Positions 9,795 through 18,920 are shown, numbered from the stretch's first letter. The stretch: DNA of 64,000 bases from Pseudomonas putida (GCA_029953615.1 CP124529.1:1578998-1642997), one strand, 5' to 3'. Numbers and translations are program-made. The notes: generated by a model from the letters alone, not told the origin.

Positions 9795-10385
9795 TCAGCC
9801 CAGCATCACCTTCAATGCCCGGCAATCGGCTGCATGCCAATCCGCCAGCTCCGGCCACGGATTGTCCGGCAGGTTCACCAGCACCGTGCGCGCCCCTGCG
9901 GCCCGCCCACAGTCCAGATCAAAGCGGTAATCCCCGACCATAACCAGCTCCGCCGGCGCCACGCCCCACGCATTGGCAATCTTCAGCAGCCCATCCGGGC
10001 TCGGCTTGGGCGCCGCTTCGTCACGCCCGAGAATGTGCTCCACAGGGAAGCAGTCCGCCAGGCCGATGGCCTCCAGCGTCACATGCGCCAACGCGCGGGC
10101 ATTGCGGGTCAGAATGCCCAGCCGGCAACCACGCCCGGCCAGTTCGCGCACCAGTTCCACCGCACCGGTGGCTGCCGTGGAGGCAATCGCCAGGTCGCGC
10201 TCATGCTCCAGCAGCCAGGCATGCTTGGCGGCAGCTTCGTCCGCCGGCAACGCCGCCAGGTGGGTGAGGATGTCGTGCTCGGCCGGGATATCCAGCGCCA
10301 CGCGGATAGCGGCAAAATCGTGCACCGCCACGGTCAGGGTGCCGTCCATGTCGAACACCCAGTTGCGCACCTCGCCCAGGCTCAT
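9795..10385 (-). CDS. HAD-family hydrolase (phosphoglycolate-phosphatase-like)
   Basis: A 196-residue haloacid dehalogenase phosphatase. Motif I is FDMDGTLT near residue 11 (nucleophile Asp), motif II is LGILTRNA, motif III Lys is in RDEAAPKPSPDG, and motif IV is MVGDYRFDLDCGRAAG. The small helical cap between motifs I and II suggests a small phosphorylated substrate. The ATG at 10385 overlaps the stop of tesB by 4 bp (ATGA), so the two are translationally coupled. Exact substrate unknown. Confidence 0.82.
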   Translation of the reverse strand: MSLGEVRNWVFDMDGTLTVAVHDFAAIRVALDIPAEHDILTHLAALPADEAAAKHAWLLEHERDLAIASTAATGAVELVRELAGRGCRLGILTRNARALAHVTLEAIGLADCFPVEHILGRDEAAPKPSPDGLLKIANAWGVAPAELVMVGDYRFDLDCGRAAGARTVLVNLPDNPWPELADWHAADCRALKVMLG

Positions 10386-11251
10386 GCCCAATCCTTGCGA
10401 TGGCGAATCAGGCCTTCCTGGCACGACGACGCCACCAGTTGCCCGGCCTGGTTGAAGATGTTGCCGCGGCAGAAGCCACGGGCATTGCCTGCCCAAGGGC
10501 TGTCGGTGGCGTACAGCAGCCACTCGTCGGAACGCAGGTTGCCATGGAACCACAGCGAGTGGTCGAGGCTGGCGATCTGCATGTCGCGCTGCCACACCGA
10601 TTTGCCATGGGGCAGCAACGAAGTGGTCAGCAAGCCGAAGTCCGAGGCGTAGGCCAGCAGATATTTGTGCAGGGCGGGGATATCGGGCAGGTTGCCGTCG
10701 GCGCGGAACCAGGCGTACTTCACCGGGTCGCCAGGCTTGGGGTTGAAGGGGTCGCGCTCGGTGACCGGGCGGATCTCGATCGGCTTGGCGCACAGCACCT
10801 TGTCGCGGATGCGCTCGGGCAACTGGTCGGCCATGGCCCGCGCCAGCTCCACTTCACTGGGCAGGTTTTCCGGGCCGACCACTTCGGGCATCTGTGCCTG
10901 GTGCTCGAAACCTTCTTCGTCGTACTGGAACGAGGCGCTGCAGGTGAAGATCGGCTGGCCTTTCTGAATCGCCGTCACTCGCCGGGTGCTGAAGCTGCCG
11001 CCATCGCGTACGCGGTCCACCGAATACACCACCGGCAGGCTGGCATCGCCAGGGCGCAGGAAGTAGCCGTGCAATGAATGCACATGGCGTGCATCCTCGA
11101 CCGTCTGGCTGGCGGCCGACAACGATTGGCCCAGAACCTGCCCGCCGTACAGCTGGCGGAAGCCCAGGTCCTGGCTGCGTCCACGGAACAGGTTCTCCTC
11201 GATGGCCTCGAGGCTCAACAGGTCGACCAGGTCATCCAACACATGACTCAT
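10382..11251 (-). CDS. tesB: Acyl-CoA thioesterase II
   Basis: Hydrolyses medium- to long-chain acyl-CoA to free acid and CoA. The 289-residue protein matches the E. coli TesB length (286) and is a double hotdog. Family stretches are GGQVLGQSLSAA, HSLHGYFLRPGD, VRDGGSFSTRRV, and in the second half DHSLWFHG (catalytic Asp region) and NQAGQLVASSCQEGLIR (catalytic Gln region). I start at the ATG at 11251 with AGGAG upstream; a longer frame adds MLGEPP without family support. Coupled to the HAD gene. Confidence 0.92.
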   Translation of the reverse strand: MSHVLDDLVDLLSLEAIEENLFRGRSQDLGFRQLYGGQVLGQSLSAASQTVEDARHVHSLHGYFLRPGDASLPVVYSVDRVRDGGSFSTRRVTAIQKGQPIFTCSASFQYDEEGFEHQAQMPEVVGPENLPSEVELARAMADQLPERIRDKVLCAKPIEIRPVTERDPFNPKPGDPVKYAWFRADGNLPDIPALHKYLLAYASDFGLLTTSLLPHGKSVWQRDMQIASLDHSLWFHGNLRSDEWLLYATDSPWAGNARGFCRGNIFNQAGQLVASSCQEGLIRHRKDWA

Positions 11252-11346
11252 CGGGGGTTCTCCTAGCAAGGCAACACGTCTCTACAGCACGCTTGTGAAG
11301 GCAAATGATACAGGGTTTGTCATAGGCGTCGGGCATGGCCATGCAT

Positions 11347-11916
11347 TCAGGCGCGCAAGGTACGCTCCCAGTGTGCGCGGTCGATGCGGTACAGCACATG
11401 CGGGCGCAGCGGGTGGCCCACAGGCAGGCGGGGGTGTTCGAAACTGCCATTCAGGTCCTGCTGCATACCGATGGCCTGCATGACCTTCTGCGACGGCAGG
11501 TTGTTCTCGCTAGTGAACGACACCACCTCTTCCAGGCGCAATTGGGCGAAAGCACAGCGCAGGCAGGTCCATGCCGCCTCGCTGGCGAAACCCAGGCCCC
11601 AGTGGCGGCGTGCCAGGCGCCAGCCGATCTCCACCGCCGGCGTGAAGTCAGCATCGAACCCCACGTGCAACAACCCGGTCATGCCGATAAAGGCACCGCT
11701 GTCCTTGCGCTCCAGGGCCCACAGGCCAAAGCCGTACTCATTGAAATGCCCGCGTACACGGCCGATCAGCGCAGCCGCCTCCAGGCGCGTCAGCGGCGCC
11801 GGAAAGTAGCGCATCACCTGCGGGTCGGCACACAACGCGGCAAACTCGCGCAGGTCGTCGTCGTGCCATTGGCGCAGCACCAGGCGTGCGCTTTCCAGTT
11901 GCAGGATAGGGGTCAT
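11347..11916 (-). CDS. GNAT-family N-acetyltransferase (RimJ/RimL type)
   Basis: A 189-residue acetyl-CoA-dependent acetyltransferase. The N-terminus TPILQLESARLVLRQWHDDD is typical of the RimJ/RimL group. The acetyl-CoA-binding region is WRLARRHWGLGFASEAA, where the usual RxxGxG loop is degenerate (RHWGLG), followed by VVSFTSENNLPSQKVMQAIG. The ATG at 11916 has GGAG upstream. Acceptor unknown; ribosomal-protein N-termini or small amines are possible. Confidence 0.82.
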   Translation of the reverse strand: MTPILQLESARLVLRQWHDDDLREFAALCADPQVMRYFPAPLTRLEAAALIGRVRGHFNEYGFGLWALERKDSGAFIGMTGLLHVGFDADFTPAVEIGWRLARRHWGLGFASEAAWTCLRCAFAQLRLEEVVSFTSENNLPSQKVMQAIGMQQDLNGSFEHPRLPVGHPLRPHVLYRIDRAHWERTLRA

Positions 11917-12095
11917 GGGGCGTGCTCCGGTTTTACCGCCTTGCAGTTTACAGCGTAGGCGCGGGGGCGGGTTTAACCCAGCCGGCGCACCCGAATGCAA
12001 TTTTCACATGCCCTTCACCCCCCCCCGACAGGCCACTTGGCAGGATGCCCGCCATCACCGCCGCGCCAGCCGCGACCCTGCCAACGGAGCAACGC

Positions 12096-12783
12096 ATGCT
12101 ATCGAGCAACACCCTGGGGCACCCAGCCATTCACGCCCGGCGCAAGCGACGCCTGACCCGCAAAGCCGTCGGTGCCGCCCTTGGCCTGTGCATGGTGGTG
12201 GCGGCGTTGGGCACCTGGCTGGCGACGAGGACGCACATCGTGGACCTTGGCAACGAACAACAACTGAGTGACAGCGGCCTGCTGCAGGACTGGGCCGGCG
12301 GTGCGGTGATCGTGATGATCCGCCACGCCGAGCGCTGCGACAGTGCCCCCGGCCCATGCCTGGACGACCCAACCGGTATCACCGTGGCCGGTAGCCAGGC
12401 CGCCGGGCGCGTGGGCCAAGGGCTGCACCAGCTGGGTCTGAACAACGCCGACATGCTTAGCAGCCCGAAGCTGCGCACCCGGCAAACCGCGCATTTCACT
12501 CCTCGGCCAGGCGGCGGCCAGCGAGGACTGGCTGGAAGGGTGCGACAAGCAGTTCGCCAGCGAAGCACTGGCGCACAAGCGACCGGGGCACAACCTGGTG
12601 CTGGTGACCCACAACGGTTGCATCGACCATTTCGCCCGCCAGCAGAACGTAGTGGGTGGCGAGCGGGAAAGCGGCTATGCCAGTGCGCTGTTCGTTTCGG
12701 TGGACAGTAATGGCAAGGCGCGCATCCTCGGCCGCTTGAACGAGCCGGACTGGCAGCGGGTATTGGCCAGCACCGCGAAATAG
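12096..12783 (+). CDS. Membrane-anchored histidine phosphatase (Ais/PmrG-like), frame interrupted near 12498
   Basis: The first frame has a basic N-terminus, one membrane helix (AVGAALGLCMVVAALGTWLA, residues 25-44) and the histidine-phosphatase signature VIVMIRHAERCD with the catalytic RHAE. It breaks after RTRQTAHF. The other frame continues at once with LLGQAAASEDWLEGC, then the second catalytic His in LVTHNGCIDHF, and ends at 12783. Removing one A near 12498 restores about 228 residues. The resemblance is to Ais/PmrG phosphatases of lipopolysaccharide-core phosphates, so an envelope role is plausible but not shown. Start ATG 12096 follows GGAG. Confidence 0.75.
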
Positions 12784-12802
12784 CTCTGGCCCCTGACGCG
12801 AT

Positions 12803-12893
12803 CCCTGTGGGAGCGGGCATGCCCGCGAACACGGGCGCAGCCCGGGCCAAGCACCGCGGTGGCTGCTTCGCGGGCGCGCCCGCTCCCACAGGG
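12803..12893. repeat. REP inverted-repeat pair (GCGGGC type)
   Basis: Arms CCTGTGGGAGCGGGC and GCCCGCTCCCACAGG enclose a 55-bp centre with its own GC-rich hairpin. It starts 20 bp past the phosphatase stop codon. Confidence 0.85.
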
Positions 12894-12979
12894 GCCAGTG
12901 ACAGCGCCAAAATCAAGTGTTCCCACATCAGTCACCCGCCATGGCAAGATCAGCACTGGCCCTGACTGCGACCCCACCC

Positions 12980-13894
12980 ATGCCGTTGCCGCTGATCTAC
13001 CACGAAGACTACAGCCCGGAGTTCCCTGCCGAGCACCGCTTCCCCATGGACAAGTTCCGCCTTCTGCACGACCACCTGATCGACAGCGGGCTGACCACCG
13101 ACCAGGCCCTGCTGCGCCCGGACATCTGCCCCAACGACATCCTCGCCCTGGCACACGACCGCAGCTACATCGAGCGCTACATGAACGGCGAGCTGTCGCG
13201 CGAGGACCAGCGCCGCCTCGGCCTGCCCTGGAGCGAGGCCCTGGCCCGGCGTACCGTGCGCGCCGTAGGCGGCTCGCTGCTGAGCGCCGAGATGGCGCTG
13301 CAGCACGGCATCGCCTGCCACCTTGCCGGCGGCACCCACCACGCCCATTACGACCACCCTGCCGGCTTCTGCATCTTCAACGACCTGGCCGTGATCAGCC
13401 ACTACCTGCTGGCGGCTGGCCGGGTGCACCGGGTGCTGATCTTCGACTGCGATGTGCATCAGGGTGACGGCACTGCACGCATCCTGCACGACACACCAGA
13501 CGCCATCACCGTGTCGCTGCACTGTGAACAGAACTTCCCGGCGCGCAAGGCGCAAAGCGATTGGGACATCCCCCTGCCCCGCGGCATGGGCGACACGGCC
13601 TACCTGAAGGTGGTGGACGACGCCCTCAACTACCTGCTGCCGCTCTATCGACCCGACCTGGTGCTGTATGACGCCGGGGTCGATGTGCACAAGGACGACG
13701 CCCTGGGCTATCTGCAACTGACCGATGCAGGCGTTGCCGCCCGTGACGAGGCAGTGCTGCGCCACTGCCTGGGCCGCGACATCCCGGTGGTGGGGGTGAT
13801 TGGCGGTGGCTACAGCAAGGACCGAGCAGCCCTGGCCAGGCGCCACGGCATCCTTCATCACAGCGCAGCACGCGTCATCGGTTGTTCACAATGA
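12980..13894 (+). CDS. Histone-deacetylase-family zinc hydrolase
   Basis: A 304-residue arginase/deacetylase-fold enzyme that removes acetyl groups from an acetyl-lysine or acetylpolyamine-like substrate in the cytoplasm. The zinc and catalytic motifs are clear: GGTHHAHYDHPAGFCIFND (tandem His pair), IFDCDVHQGDGTA (Asp and His zinc ligands), and YDAGVDVHKDDALG. I prefer the ATG at 12980 (MPLPLIYHEDYSPEF, matching how the family begins). No Shine-Dalgarno is clear there, and an ATG at 12941 is possible. Bacterial substrate unknown. Confidence 0.83.
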   Translation: MPLPLIYHEDYSPEFPAEHRFPMDKFRLLHDHLIDSGLTTDQALLRPDICPNDILALAHDRSYIERYMNGELSREDQRRLGLPWSEALARRTVRAVGGSLLSAEMALQHGIACHLAGGTHHAHYDHPAGFCIFNDLAVISHYLLAAGRVHRVLIFDCDVHQGDGTARILHDTPDAITVSLHCEQNFPARKAQSDWDIPLPRGMGDTAYLKVVDDALNYLLPLYRPDLVLYDAGVDVHKDDALGYLQLTDAGVAARDEAVLRHCLGRDIPVVGVIGGGYSKDRAALARRHGILHHSAARVIGCSQ

Positions 13895-13907
13895 CTGTGG
13901 AACCGCT

Positions 13908-14887
13908 TGTGGATAACCTGCGGGAAAGCCGCTGCAGCCCTTTACTGGCGAGGCCTGCAGAGCACTGATCGTTTTTTGAGCAGTGTTTCCTCAGGCCGCG
14001 CTGCGCTAGAATGCGCCTCTTTTCCACAGCCTGCTGCCTACCATGCCCGATCTGAGCCCCGCCTCCCCTCCCCTCGCTGTCGTCATCGGCGGCGGCCCAG
14101 CCGGCCTGATGGCCGCCGAAGCAATGGCCCAGGCGGGCCTGGCGGTCGAGGTGTTCGACGCCATGCCTTCGGTGGGCCGCAAGTTCTTGCTGGCGGGTGT
14201 CGGGGGCATGAACATCACCCACTCCGAGCCCTACCCGGCGTTCGTCAGCCGGTATGCCGAACGCCAGGGCGAAATTGCTGCGCTGCTGCGCGATTTCGAT
14301 GCCGACGCCTTGCGCCAGTGGATTCACGGCCTGGGCATCGAAACCTTCGTCGGCACCTCGGGCCGGGTGTTCCCCGCCGACATGAAAGCCGCGCCACTGC
14401 TGCGCGCCTGGCTCAAGCGCCTGCGTGACAGCGGGGTAGTTATCCACACCCGTCACCGCTGGTTGGGCTGGAATGCCGAGGGTGCCTTGCGGATTGCTTA
14501 TCCACAGGGCGAGCGGCTGGTAAAGGCCACCGTAGTGGTGCTGGCGCTGGGTGGCGGCAGTTGGGCGCGACTGGGTTCGGACGGTAGCTGGCAACCATTG
14601 CTGGCCGAACGAGCTGTGGATATTTCACCCTTGCAGCCCAGCAACTGCGGCTTTGAAGTGGCAGGCTGGAGCGCGCTGCTCAAGGACAAGTTCGCCGGGG
14701 CGCCGTTGAAGAACATTGCCCTCAGCATTCCCGGCGGCGCGCCGCGCAAGGGCGAGTTCATCCTCACCGCGCAGGGTGTGGAAGGCAGCCTGGTATATGC
14801 CTGGTCGGCGCCGGTGCGCGAGGCCATCAACCGTGACGGCCACGGGATGTTGCTGCTCGACCTTTTGCCGGACAAGCCTGTGGACAA
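13908..14887. promoter_or_regulatory. Cluster of DnaA boxes
   Basis: Perfect TTATCCACA or its complement occurs at 13908-13916, 14440-14448 and 14498-14506. One-mismatch copies occur at 14020-14028 (TTTTCCACA), 14615-14623 (TGTGGATAT) and 14879-14887 (TGTGGACAA). The first and fourth sit in the 148-bp gap before the flavoprotein gene; the others are in its coding sequence. Function is inferred only. Confidence 0.5.
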
Positions 14888-15278
14888 GATTGCCCAGGCG
14901 CTGGCCAAGCCACGGGGTTCGCGCTCCATGGCCAAGCACCTGCACAGCCAGCTGGGTATCGATGGGGTAAAGGCGGCGCTGTTGCGCGAGCTGACCGATC
15001 AGGCGACCTTTGCCGACCCTGATGCGTTGGCGAGGTCGATCAAGGCGTTGCCGATCACGCTGGTGCGCACACGACCGCTGGATGAAGCGATCAGCAGCGC
15101 GGGTGGGGTGCGTTTCGAGGCGCTGGATGAGGGCTTGATGGTCAAGGGCATGCCGGGGGTGTTCTGTGCCGGCGAGATGCTGGACTGGGAAGCGCCGACC
15201 GGGGGGTATCTGCTGACGGCGTGCTTTGCCAGCGGCTTGCGCGCGGGGCGGGCGGCGGTGGATTGGCTCAAATCCTGA
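14043..15278 (+). CDS. TIGR03862/PP_4765-type flavoprotein (HI0933/YhiN-like)
   Basis: A 411-residue FAD-dependent oxidoreductase of unknown reaction. The dinucleotide-binding loop is VVIGGGPAGLMAAEAM (residues 13-28). The HI0933-like features are GRKFLLAGVGGMNITH and the C-terminal GVFCAGEMLDWEAPTGGYLL, where the FAD is closed in. I recall that its group is named after P. putida PP_4765. There is no signal peptide. The 148-bp gap upstream and the gene itself carry several DnaA boxes. A REP pair follows the stop. Confidence 0.85.
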   Translation: MPDLSPASPPLAVVIGGGPAGLMAAEAMAQAGLAVEVFDAMPSVGRKFLLAGVGGMNITHSEPYPAFVSRYAERQGEIAALLRDFDADALRQWIHGLGIETFVGTSGRVFPADMKAAPLLRAWLKRLRDSGVVIHTRHRWLGWNAEGALRIAYPQGERLVKATVVVLALGGGSWARLGSDGSWQPLLAERAVDISPLQPSNCGFEVAGWSALLKDKFAGAPLKNIALSIPGGAPRKGEFILTAQGVEGSLVYAWSAPVREAINRDGHGMLLLDLLPDKPVDKIAQALAKPRGSRSMAKHLHSQLGIDGVKAALLRELTDQATFADPDALARSIKALPITLVRTRPLDEAISSAGGVRFEALDEGLMVKGMPGVFCAGEMLDWEAPTGGYLLTACFASGLRAGRAAVDWLKS

Positions 15279-15292
15279 CACATACTCGATCC

Positions 15293-15383
15293 ACTGTGGG
15301 AGCGGGCGTGCCCGCGAACACGGGCGAAGCCCGTGCCATGCATCGCGGTGCCTGCTTCGCGGGCATGCCCGCTCCCACAGGGG
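15293..15383. repeat. REP inverted-repeat pair (GCGGGC type)
   Basis: Arms CTGTGGGAGCGGGCGTGCCC and GGGCATGCCCGCTCCCACAG lie between two convergent genes. The centre contains the same CGGGC/GCCCG secondary hairpin seen at 12803-12893, so these two loci are close relatives. Confidence 0.85.
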
Positions 15384-15398
15384 CCAAGCTTCCCCAGG

Positions 15399-16730
15399 CT
15401 ACGGCTTACGCTTGCGGGGCCCACCATTGAAACTAGGCACCTTGCGCACCGCCTTCACCGCCGGCTCCGCACTGCCTGCTTCAGCACTGTCCATCCAGCG
15501 CCCCAACCCGCGCTTGGCGCTGTTTTCCTTCGGCTTCTTGGGCTTCTTCGGCTTCTTGATCACCTGGCCACTGGCGTCGGTCATCGGCACTCGGTGGTCG
15601 GGGATGAAATCAGGCTCTTCATGACGCGGCAGGGTCTGCCGGGTCAGCACTTCGATCGCCGCCAGCAGTTGCACTTCATCGGCACACACCAGCGAGATCG
15701 CCTCGCCCTTGTTGCCCGCCCGCCCGGTACGCCCGATGCGGTGCACGTAATCCTCGGCAACGATCGGCAGGTCAAGGTTGACGACCAGCGGCAAGTCATC
15801 GATATCCAGGCCGCGGGCGGCCACATCGGTCGCCACCAGCACCTGGATTTCGCGGGCCTTGAAGCTGTCCAGCGCACGCTGGCGGGTGGCTTGCGGGCGA
15901 TCACCGTGGATGCCGTCGGCATTCACACCCTCGGCCAGCAAGCGCTCCACCAGTTGGTCCACACCATTGCGGGTCTTGGCGAACACCAGCACCTGCTTCC
16001 AGCGCTGCTTGCGCAGCAGGTAGCAGAACAGGTCGACCTTGCGTTTTTTGTCCACAGGCACCAGCCACTGCTTGACGCTGGTGGCCGTGGCATTGCGCGG
16101 GCTTACTTCGATGCTCAGCGGGTCGTTCAGTGCCAGCCCCGCCAGCATGCGAATCTGGTCGGAGAAAGTGGCGGAGAACAGCAAGGTCTGGCGCTTGCGT
16201 GGCAGCGCGGCGTACACCGACTGCAGCTCTTCGGCAAAGCCCAGGTCGAGCATGCGGTCGGCTTCGTCCAGCACCAGGGTCTGCACCTGGTTGAACTTCA
16301 CGGCGTTCTGCCGGAACAGGTCGAGCAAGCGCCCCGGGGTGGCTACCAGCAGGTCGACACCACGACGCAGGCGCATCATCTGCGGGTTGATGCTGACCCC
16401 GCCATACACCGCGTAGGTGCTCAACGGCAGGTTCTCGGCATACTCGCGCACGTTGTTGTGCACCTGCTCGGCCAGCTCACGGGTGGGCACCAGCACCAGC
16501 GCGCGGATCGAGTTGCTGGCTACCTTCTCGCCTTCCAGCGCCAGGCGCTGCAACACTGGCAGGGCAAAACCTGCGGTCTTGCCGGTGCCGGTCTGGGCCG
16601 CGGCCATCAGGTCGCGGCCGGCCAGCACGGCGGGGATGGCCTTGGCCTGCACCGGGGTCGGGGTGGTGTAGTCCAGCTGCTGCAGGGTGCGCAGCAGCGG
16701 TTCGATCAGGCCGAGTTTGGCGAAATTCAT
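15399..16730 (-). CDS. rhlE: DEAD-box ATP-dependent RNA helicase RhlE
   Basis: Unwinds short RNA duplexes in ribosome assembly and RNA turnover. The 443-residue protein has all helicase motifs in order: Q motif with PTPVQAKAIP, motif I AAQTGTGKTAG (about 45-55), Ia PTRELAEQ, Ib ATPGRLLD, II LDEADRMLD, III FSATFS, IV VLVFAKT, V VATDVAARGLDID, VI YVHRIGRTGRAG. The GVSINPQMMRLRRGVD segment is typical of RhlE. The C-terminus is a short basic tail rich in Lys and Pro (KKPKKPKKPK). A promoter must lie in the 55-bp gap to yedA or further upstream. Confidence 0.92.
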   Translation of the reverse strand: MNFAKLGLIEPLLRTLQQLDYTTPTPVQAKAIPAVLAGRDLMAAAQTGTGKTAGFALPVLQRLALEGEKVASNSIRALVLVPTRELAEQVHNNVREYAENLPLSTYAVYGGVSINPQMMRLRRGVDLLVATPGRLLDLFRQNAVKFNQVQTLVLDEADRMLDLGFAEELQSVYAALPRKRQTLLFSATFSDQIRMLAGLALNDPLSIEVSPRNATATSVKQWLVPVDKKRKVDLFCYLLRKQRWKQVLVFAKTRNGVDQLVERLLAEGVNADGIHGDRPQATRQRALDSFKAREIQVLVATDVAARGLDIDDLPLVVNLDLPIVAEDYVHRIGRTGRAGNKGEAISLVCADEVQLLAAIEVLTRQTLPRHEEPDFIPDHRVPMTDASGQVIKKPKKPKKPKENSAKRGLGRWMDSAEAGSAEPAVKAVRKVPSFNGGPRKRKP

Positions 16731-16785
16731 GGCAATACCGTCAGGGGGTTCAGCGAAGGCGGCAAGTTTACCGCATCGCCCCTGC

Positions 16786-17706
16786 CTACTTGCAGATTTC
16801 GCCTTTCAACGGCTGCGCCGGCTCAGGTGCCTTGCGCCACTGCGGCAGGCCTATCAGCACCACAGCGCCGATGATCACCGCCATAGCCACACACTCTTCG
16901 GCACCAATCTGCTCACCGGCAAAGATGATGCCCAGCAGCACAGCCACGGCCGGGTTGACGTAGGCGTAGCTGGTGGCAGCTGCCGGGCGCACGTGCTTGA
17001 GCAAGTACATGTAGGCGCTGAACGCCAGGATCGAACCGAAGAACACCAGGTAGGCCAGCGCGCCCCAGCCGGCAGCCGTCGGCATGTGCGTCATGCGCTC
17101 GCCAGACAGCACGCTGCCAAGCAACAGCACGGCACCACCGACCAGCATTTCGGCAGCGCTGGCCATGGGCCCCTGGGGCAGCGGCAAGGTCTTGCTCCAC
17201 ACCGAGCCGAATGCCCAGGAGGCCGCCGCAAAAATGATCAGCGCCGCGCCAATCGGGCTTGCCTGCAGGTTGGAGCCCAGGTTCAGCAGGCCGATGCCCA
17301 CCAGCCCAAGGGCGATCCCCGCCCACTCCAGCTTCGAATTGCGGTGCCCGAACAACAGGCCGAACAGCAAGGTGAACAGCGGCACCGTCGCCACCGCCAG
17401 TGCTGCCACGCCCGAGGCTACGCCAGCATGCTCGGCCACGGTCACGCCACCGTTGCCGCAACTGAGCAGCAGAAAACCGATCGCTCCCGCCGCGCGCCAC
17501 TGCGGCCAGGTCGGCGCCGGCACACCGCGCCAGCGCAGGAACCCATACAGCAGCCCACCGGCAATCAGGAAGCGCACCCCAGCCATGAGCATCGGTGGCC
17601 AGCTCTCGACGCCAATGCGAATGAACAGGTAGGTGGAGCCCCAGACCAGGTACAAGGCCAGGAAAGCGCCAACGAGCAATAAAGGGAAGCGACGTGAGGC
17701 AGGCAT
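16786..17706 (-). CDS. yedA: EamA-family drug/metabolite exporter YedA
   Basis: A 306-residue inner-membrane transporter with ten predicted helices in two EamA repeats, the same length as E. coli YedA. The first repeat starts with ALYLVWGSTYLFIRIGVESW; the second contains SWAFGSVWSK and ends with AYVNPAVAVLLGIIFAGEQI. I use the ATG at 17706; a GTG three codons upstream is possible. It is divergent from an Lrp/AsnC regulator with a palindrome between them, so it may be the regulator's target, perhaps an amino acid exporter. Confidence 0.87.
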   Translation of the reverse strand: MPASRRFPLLLVGAFLALYLVWGSTYLFIRIGVESWPPMLMAGVRFLIAGGLLYGFLRWRGVPAPTWPQWRAAGAIGFLLLSCGNGGVTVAEHAGVASGVAALAVATVPLFTLLFGLLFGHRNSKLEWAGIALGLVGIGLLNLGSNLQASPIGAALIIFAAASWAFGSVWSKTLPLPQGPMASAAEMLVGGAVLLLGSVLSGERMTHMPTAAGWGALAYLVFFGSILAFSAYMYLLKHVRPAAATSYAYVNPAVAVLLGIIFAGEQIGAEECVAMAVIIGAVVLIGLPQWRKAPEPAQPLKGEICK

Positions 17707-17761
17707 GGGAAACACTCGAAATCCGTTTACGGGTGGCTTAGTTTAGAAAGGCCAACGTGTA

Positions 17762-17771
17762 AACTTAAGTT
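17762..17771. promoter_or_regulatory. Palindrome between yedA and the Lrp-type regulator
   Basis: AACTTAAGTT is a perfect 10-bp dyad in an AT-rich stretch, extended imperfectly to TGTAA...TTACA. It lies about 55 bp before yedA and 90 bp before the regulator, a plausible operator for the Lrp-family protein. Confidence 0.45.
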
Positions 17772-17860
17772 ACAAAACAGCTTTAAATAACCCGAACACT
17801 TTGCATTGCATGGTTATTCGGATGCTTTTCAATCGAATCGAAACCAGGCAGGAAAATTCC

Positions 17861-18310
17861 ATGGACAAGTACGACCGCATGCTGCTCGCCGCACTGCTCG
17901 ACAACGGCCGCGCCACCTTCGCGCAACTGGCGCGGCAGGTGAACCTGTCGGCGCCTGCGGTGGCCGAGCGGGTGGCCAAGCTCGAGGCCAGCGGGGTCAT
18001 CACCGGCTACCAGGCCAAGGTCGACATGAGCAAGATCGGCCTGCCAATACAGTGCGTGATCGAACTGCGCCTGGCCAGTCACGGCAATCAGCAGGCCTAC
18101 GAAGCGTTGACCCAGATTCCCCAGTTGACCGAATGCCACCGGGTTACCGGCGACCCCTGCGTCATCATGCAGGCAGCAGTGGGTTCGATGCCCGAGCTGG
18201 AGGAACTGATCAACCGGGTAGCCCAGTTCGGCTTCAGCAAGACCTCGATCATTCTCTCCAGCGCGGTGGAACGGCGGGTGCCACTGGCGCAACTGGAGAG
18301 GAAGCCCTAA
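17861..18310 (+). CDS. Lrp/AsnC-family transcriptional regulator
   Basis: A 149-residue regulator. The N-terminal helix-turn-helix (LDNGRATFAQLARQVNLSAP, then AVAERVAKLEASGVI) is followed by the RAM ligand domain, with ECHRVTGDPCVIMQA where the amino-acid pocket forms. ATG 17861 follows AGGA. It is divergent from yedA, and its last 4 bp overlap the convergent exonuclease gene. Probably controls yedA and itself; ligand unknown. Confidence 0.88.
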   Translation: MDKYDRMLLAALLDNGRATFAQLARQVNLSAPAVAERVAKLEASGVITGYQAKVDMSKIGLPIQCVIELRLASHGNQQAYEALTQIPQLTECHRVTGDPCVIMQAAVGSMPELEELINRVAQFGFSKTSIILSSAVERRVPLAQLERKP

Positions 18311-18912
18311 CAGAACCTGGCCAGGGTTTCACGAACCTTTGCGGCAGGGGTTTTCTGCAGGCGACAGAGCAAGTCGTGCGAAAGTTGCTGGACACCGTGG
18401 CTCTGGCGCAACACACCAGCCAGGTGTTGCAGCAGGTTGGCGGCCATTTCGGCATCGGCCATGGCCCGGTGCGCGGTACCGGTATCCGGCAGCCCGGCCC
18501 AGCGGGTCAGGGTGCCCAGCTTGTGGTTCGGGGCTGCCGGCAGCAAGCGCCGTGACAACAGCAAGGAACAGGCGAAGGCCTGGCTGCGGCTACGGCCGAT
18601 GCGGCTCAATTCGTAGTCCCAGAACTTCTGGTCGAAAGCGGCATTATGTGCCAGCAGCGGGGTGCCACCGACGAATTCGGCCACTTCGTTCATCACCTTG
18701 TCCACCGGCGGCGCACTGCGCAGCATGGCAGTGGTGATGCCGGTGAGCCCGGCGACAAAGGCGGGTACCGGCACGCCGGCGTTCATCAGGCTCTGGTAAC
18801 GCTCGACGATGCGCCCACCCTCCAGCATCACCACCGCCACCTCGGTGGCGCGGCAGCCGGCGCCGGGGCTGATGCCGGTGGTTTCAAAGTCGATGACAGC
18901 GATACGTTCCAT
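18307..18912 (-). CDS. DnaQ-like DEDDh 3'-5' exonuclease
   Basis: A 201-residue exonuclease-fold protein like the DNA polymerase III epsilon subunit. ExoI is IAVIDFETTGI (the DxE metal ligands at residues 8 and 10), ExoII is LLAHNAAFDQKFW, and ExoIII is AHRAMADAEMAA (His and Asp of the DEDDh type). It lacks the C-terminal segment that binds polymerase alpha, so it is not the main proofreading subunit. It follows the NYN gene by 8 bp, as one operon. Substrate (DNA or RNA) unknown. Confidence 0.86.
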   Translation of the reverse strand: MERIAVIDFETTGISPGAGCRATEVAVVMLEGGRIVERYQSLMNAGVPVPAFVAGLTGITTAMLRSAPPVDKVMNEVAEFVGGTPLLAHNAAFDQKFWDYELSRIGRSRSQAFACSLLLSRRLLPAAPNHKLGTLTRWAGLPDTGTAHRAMADAEMAANLLQHLAGVLRQSHGVQQLSHDLLCRLQKTPAAKVRETLARFC

Positions 18913-18920
18913 GAAAAATC

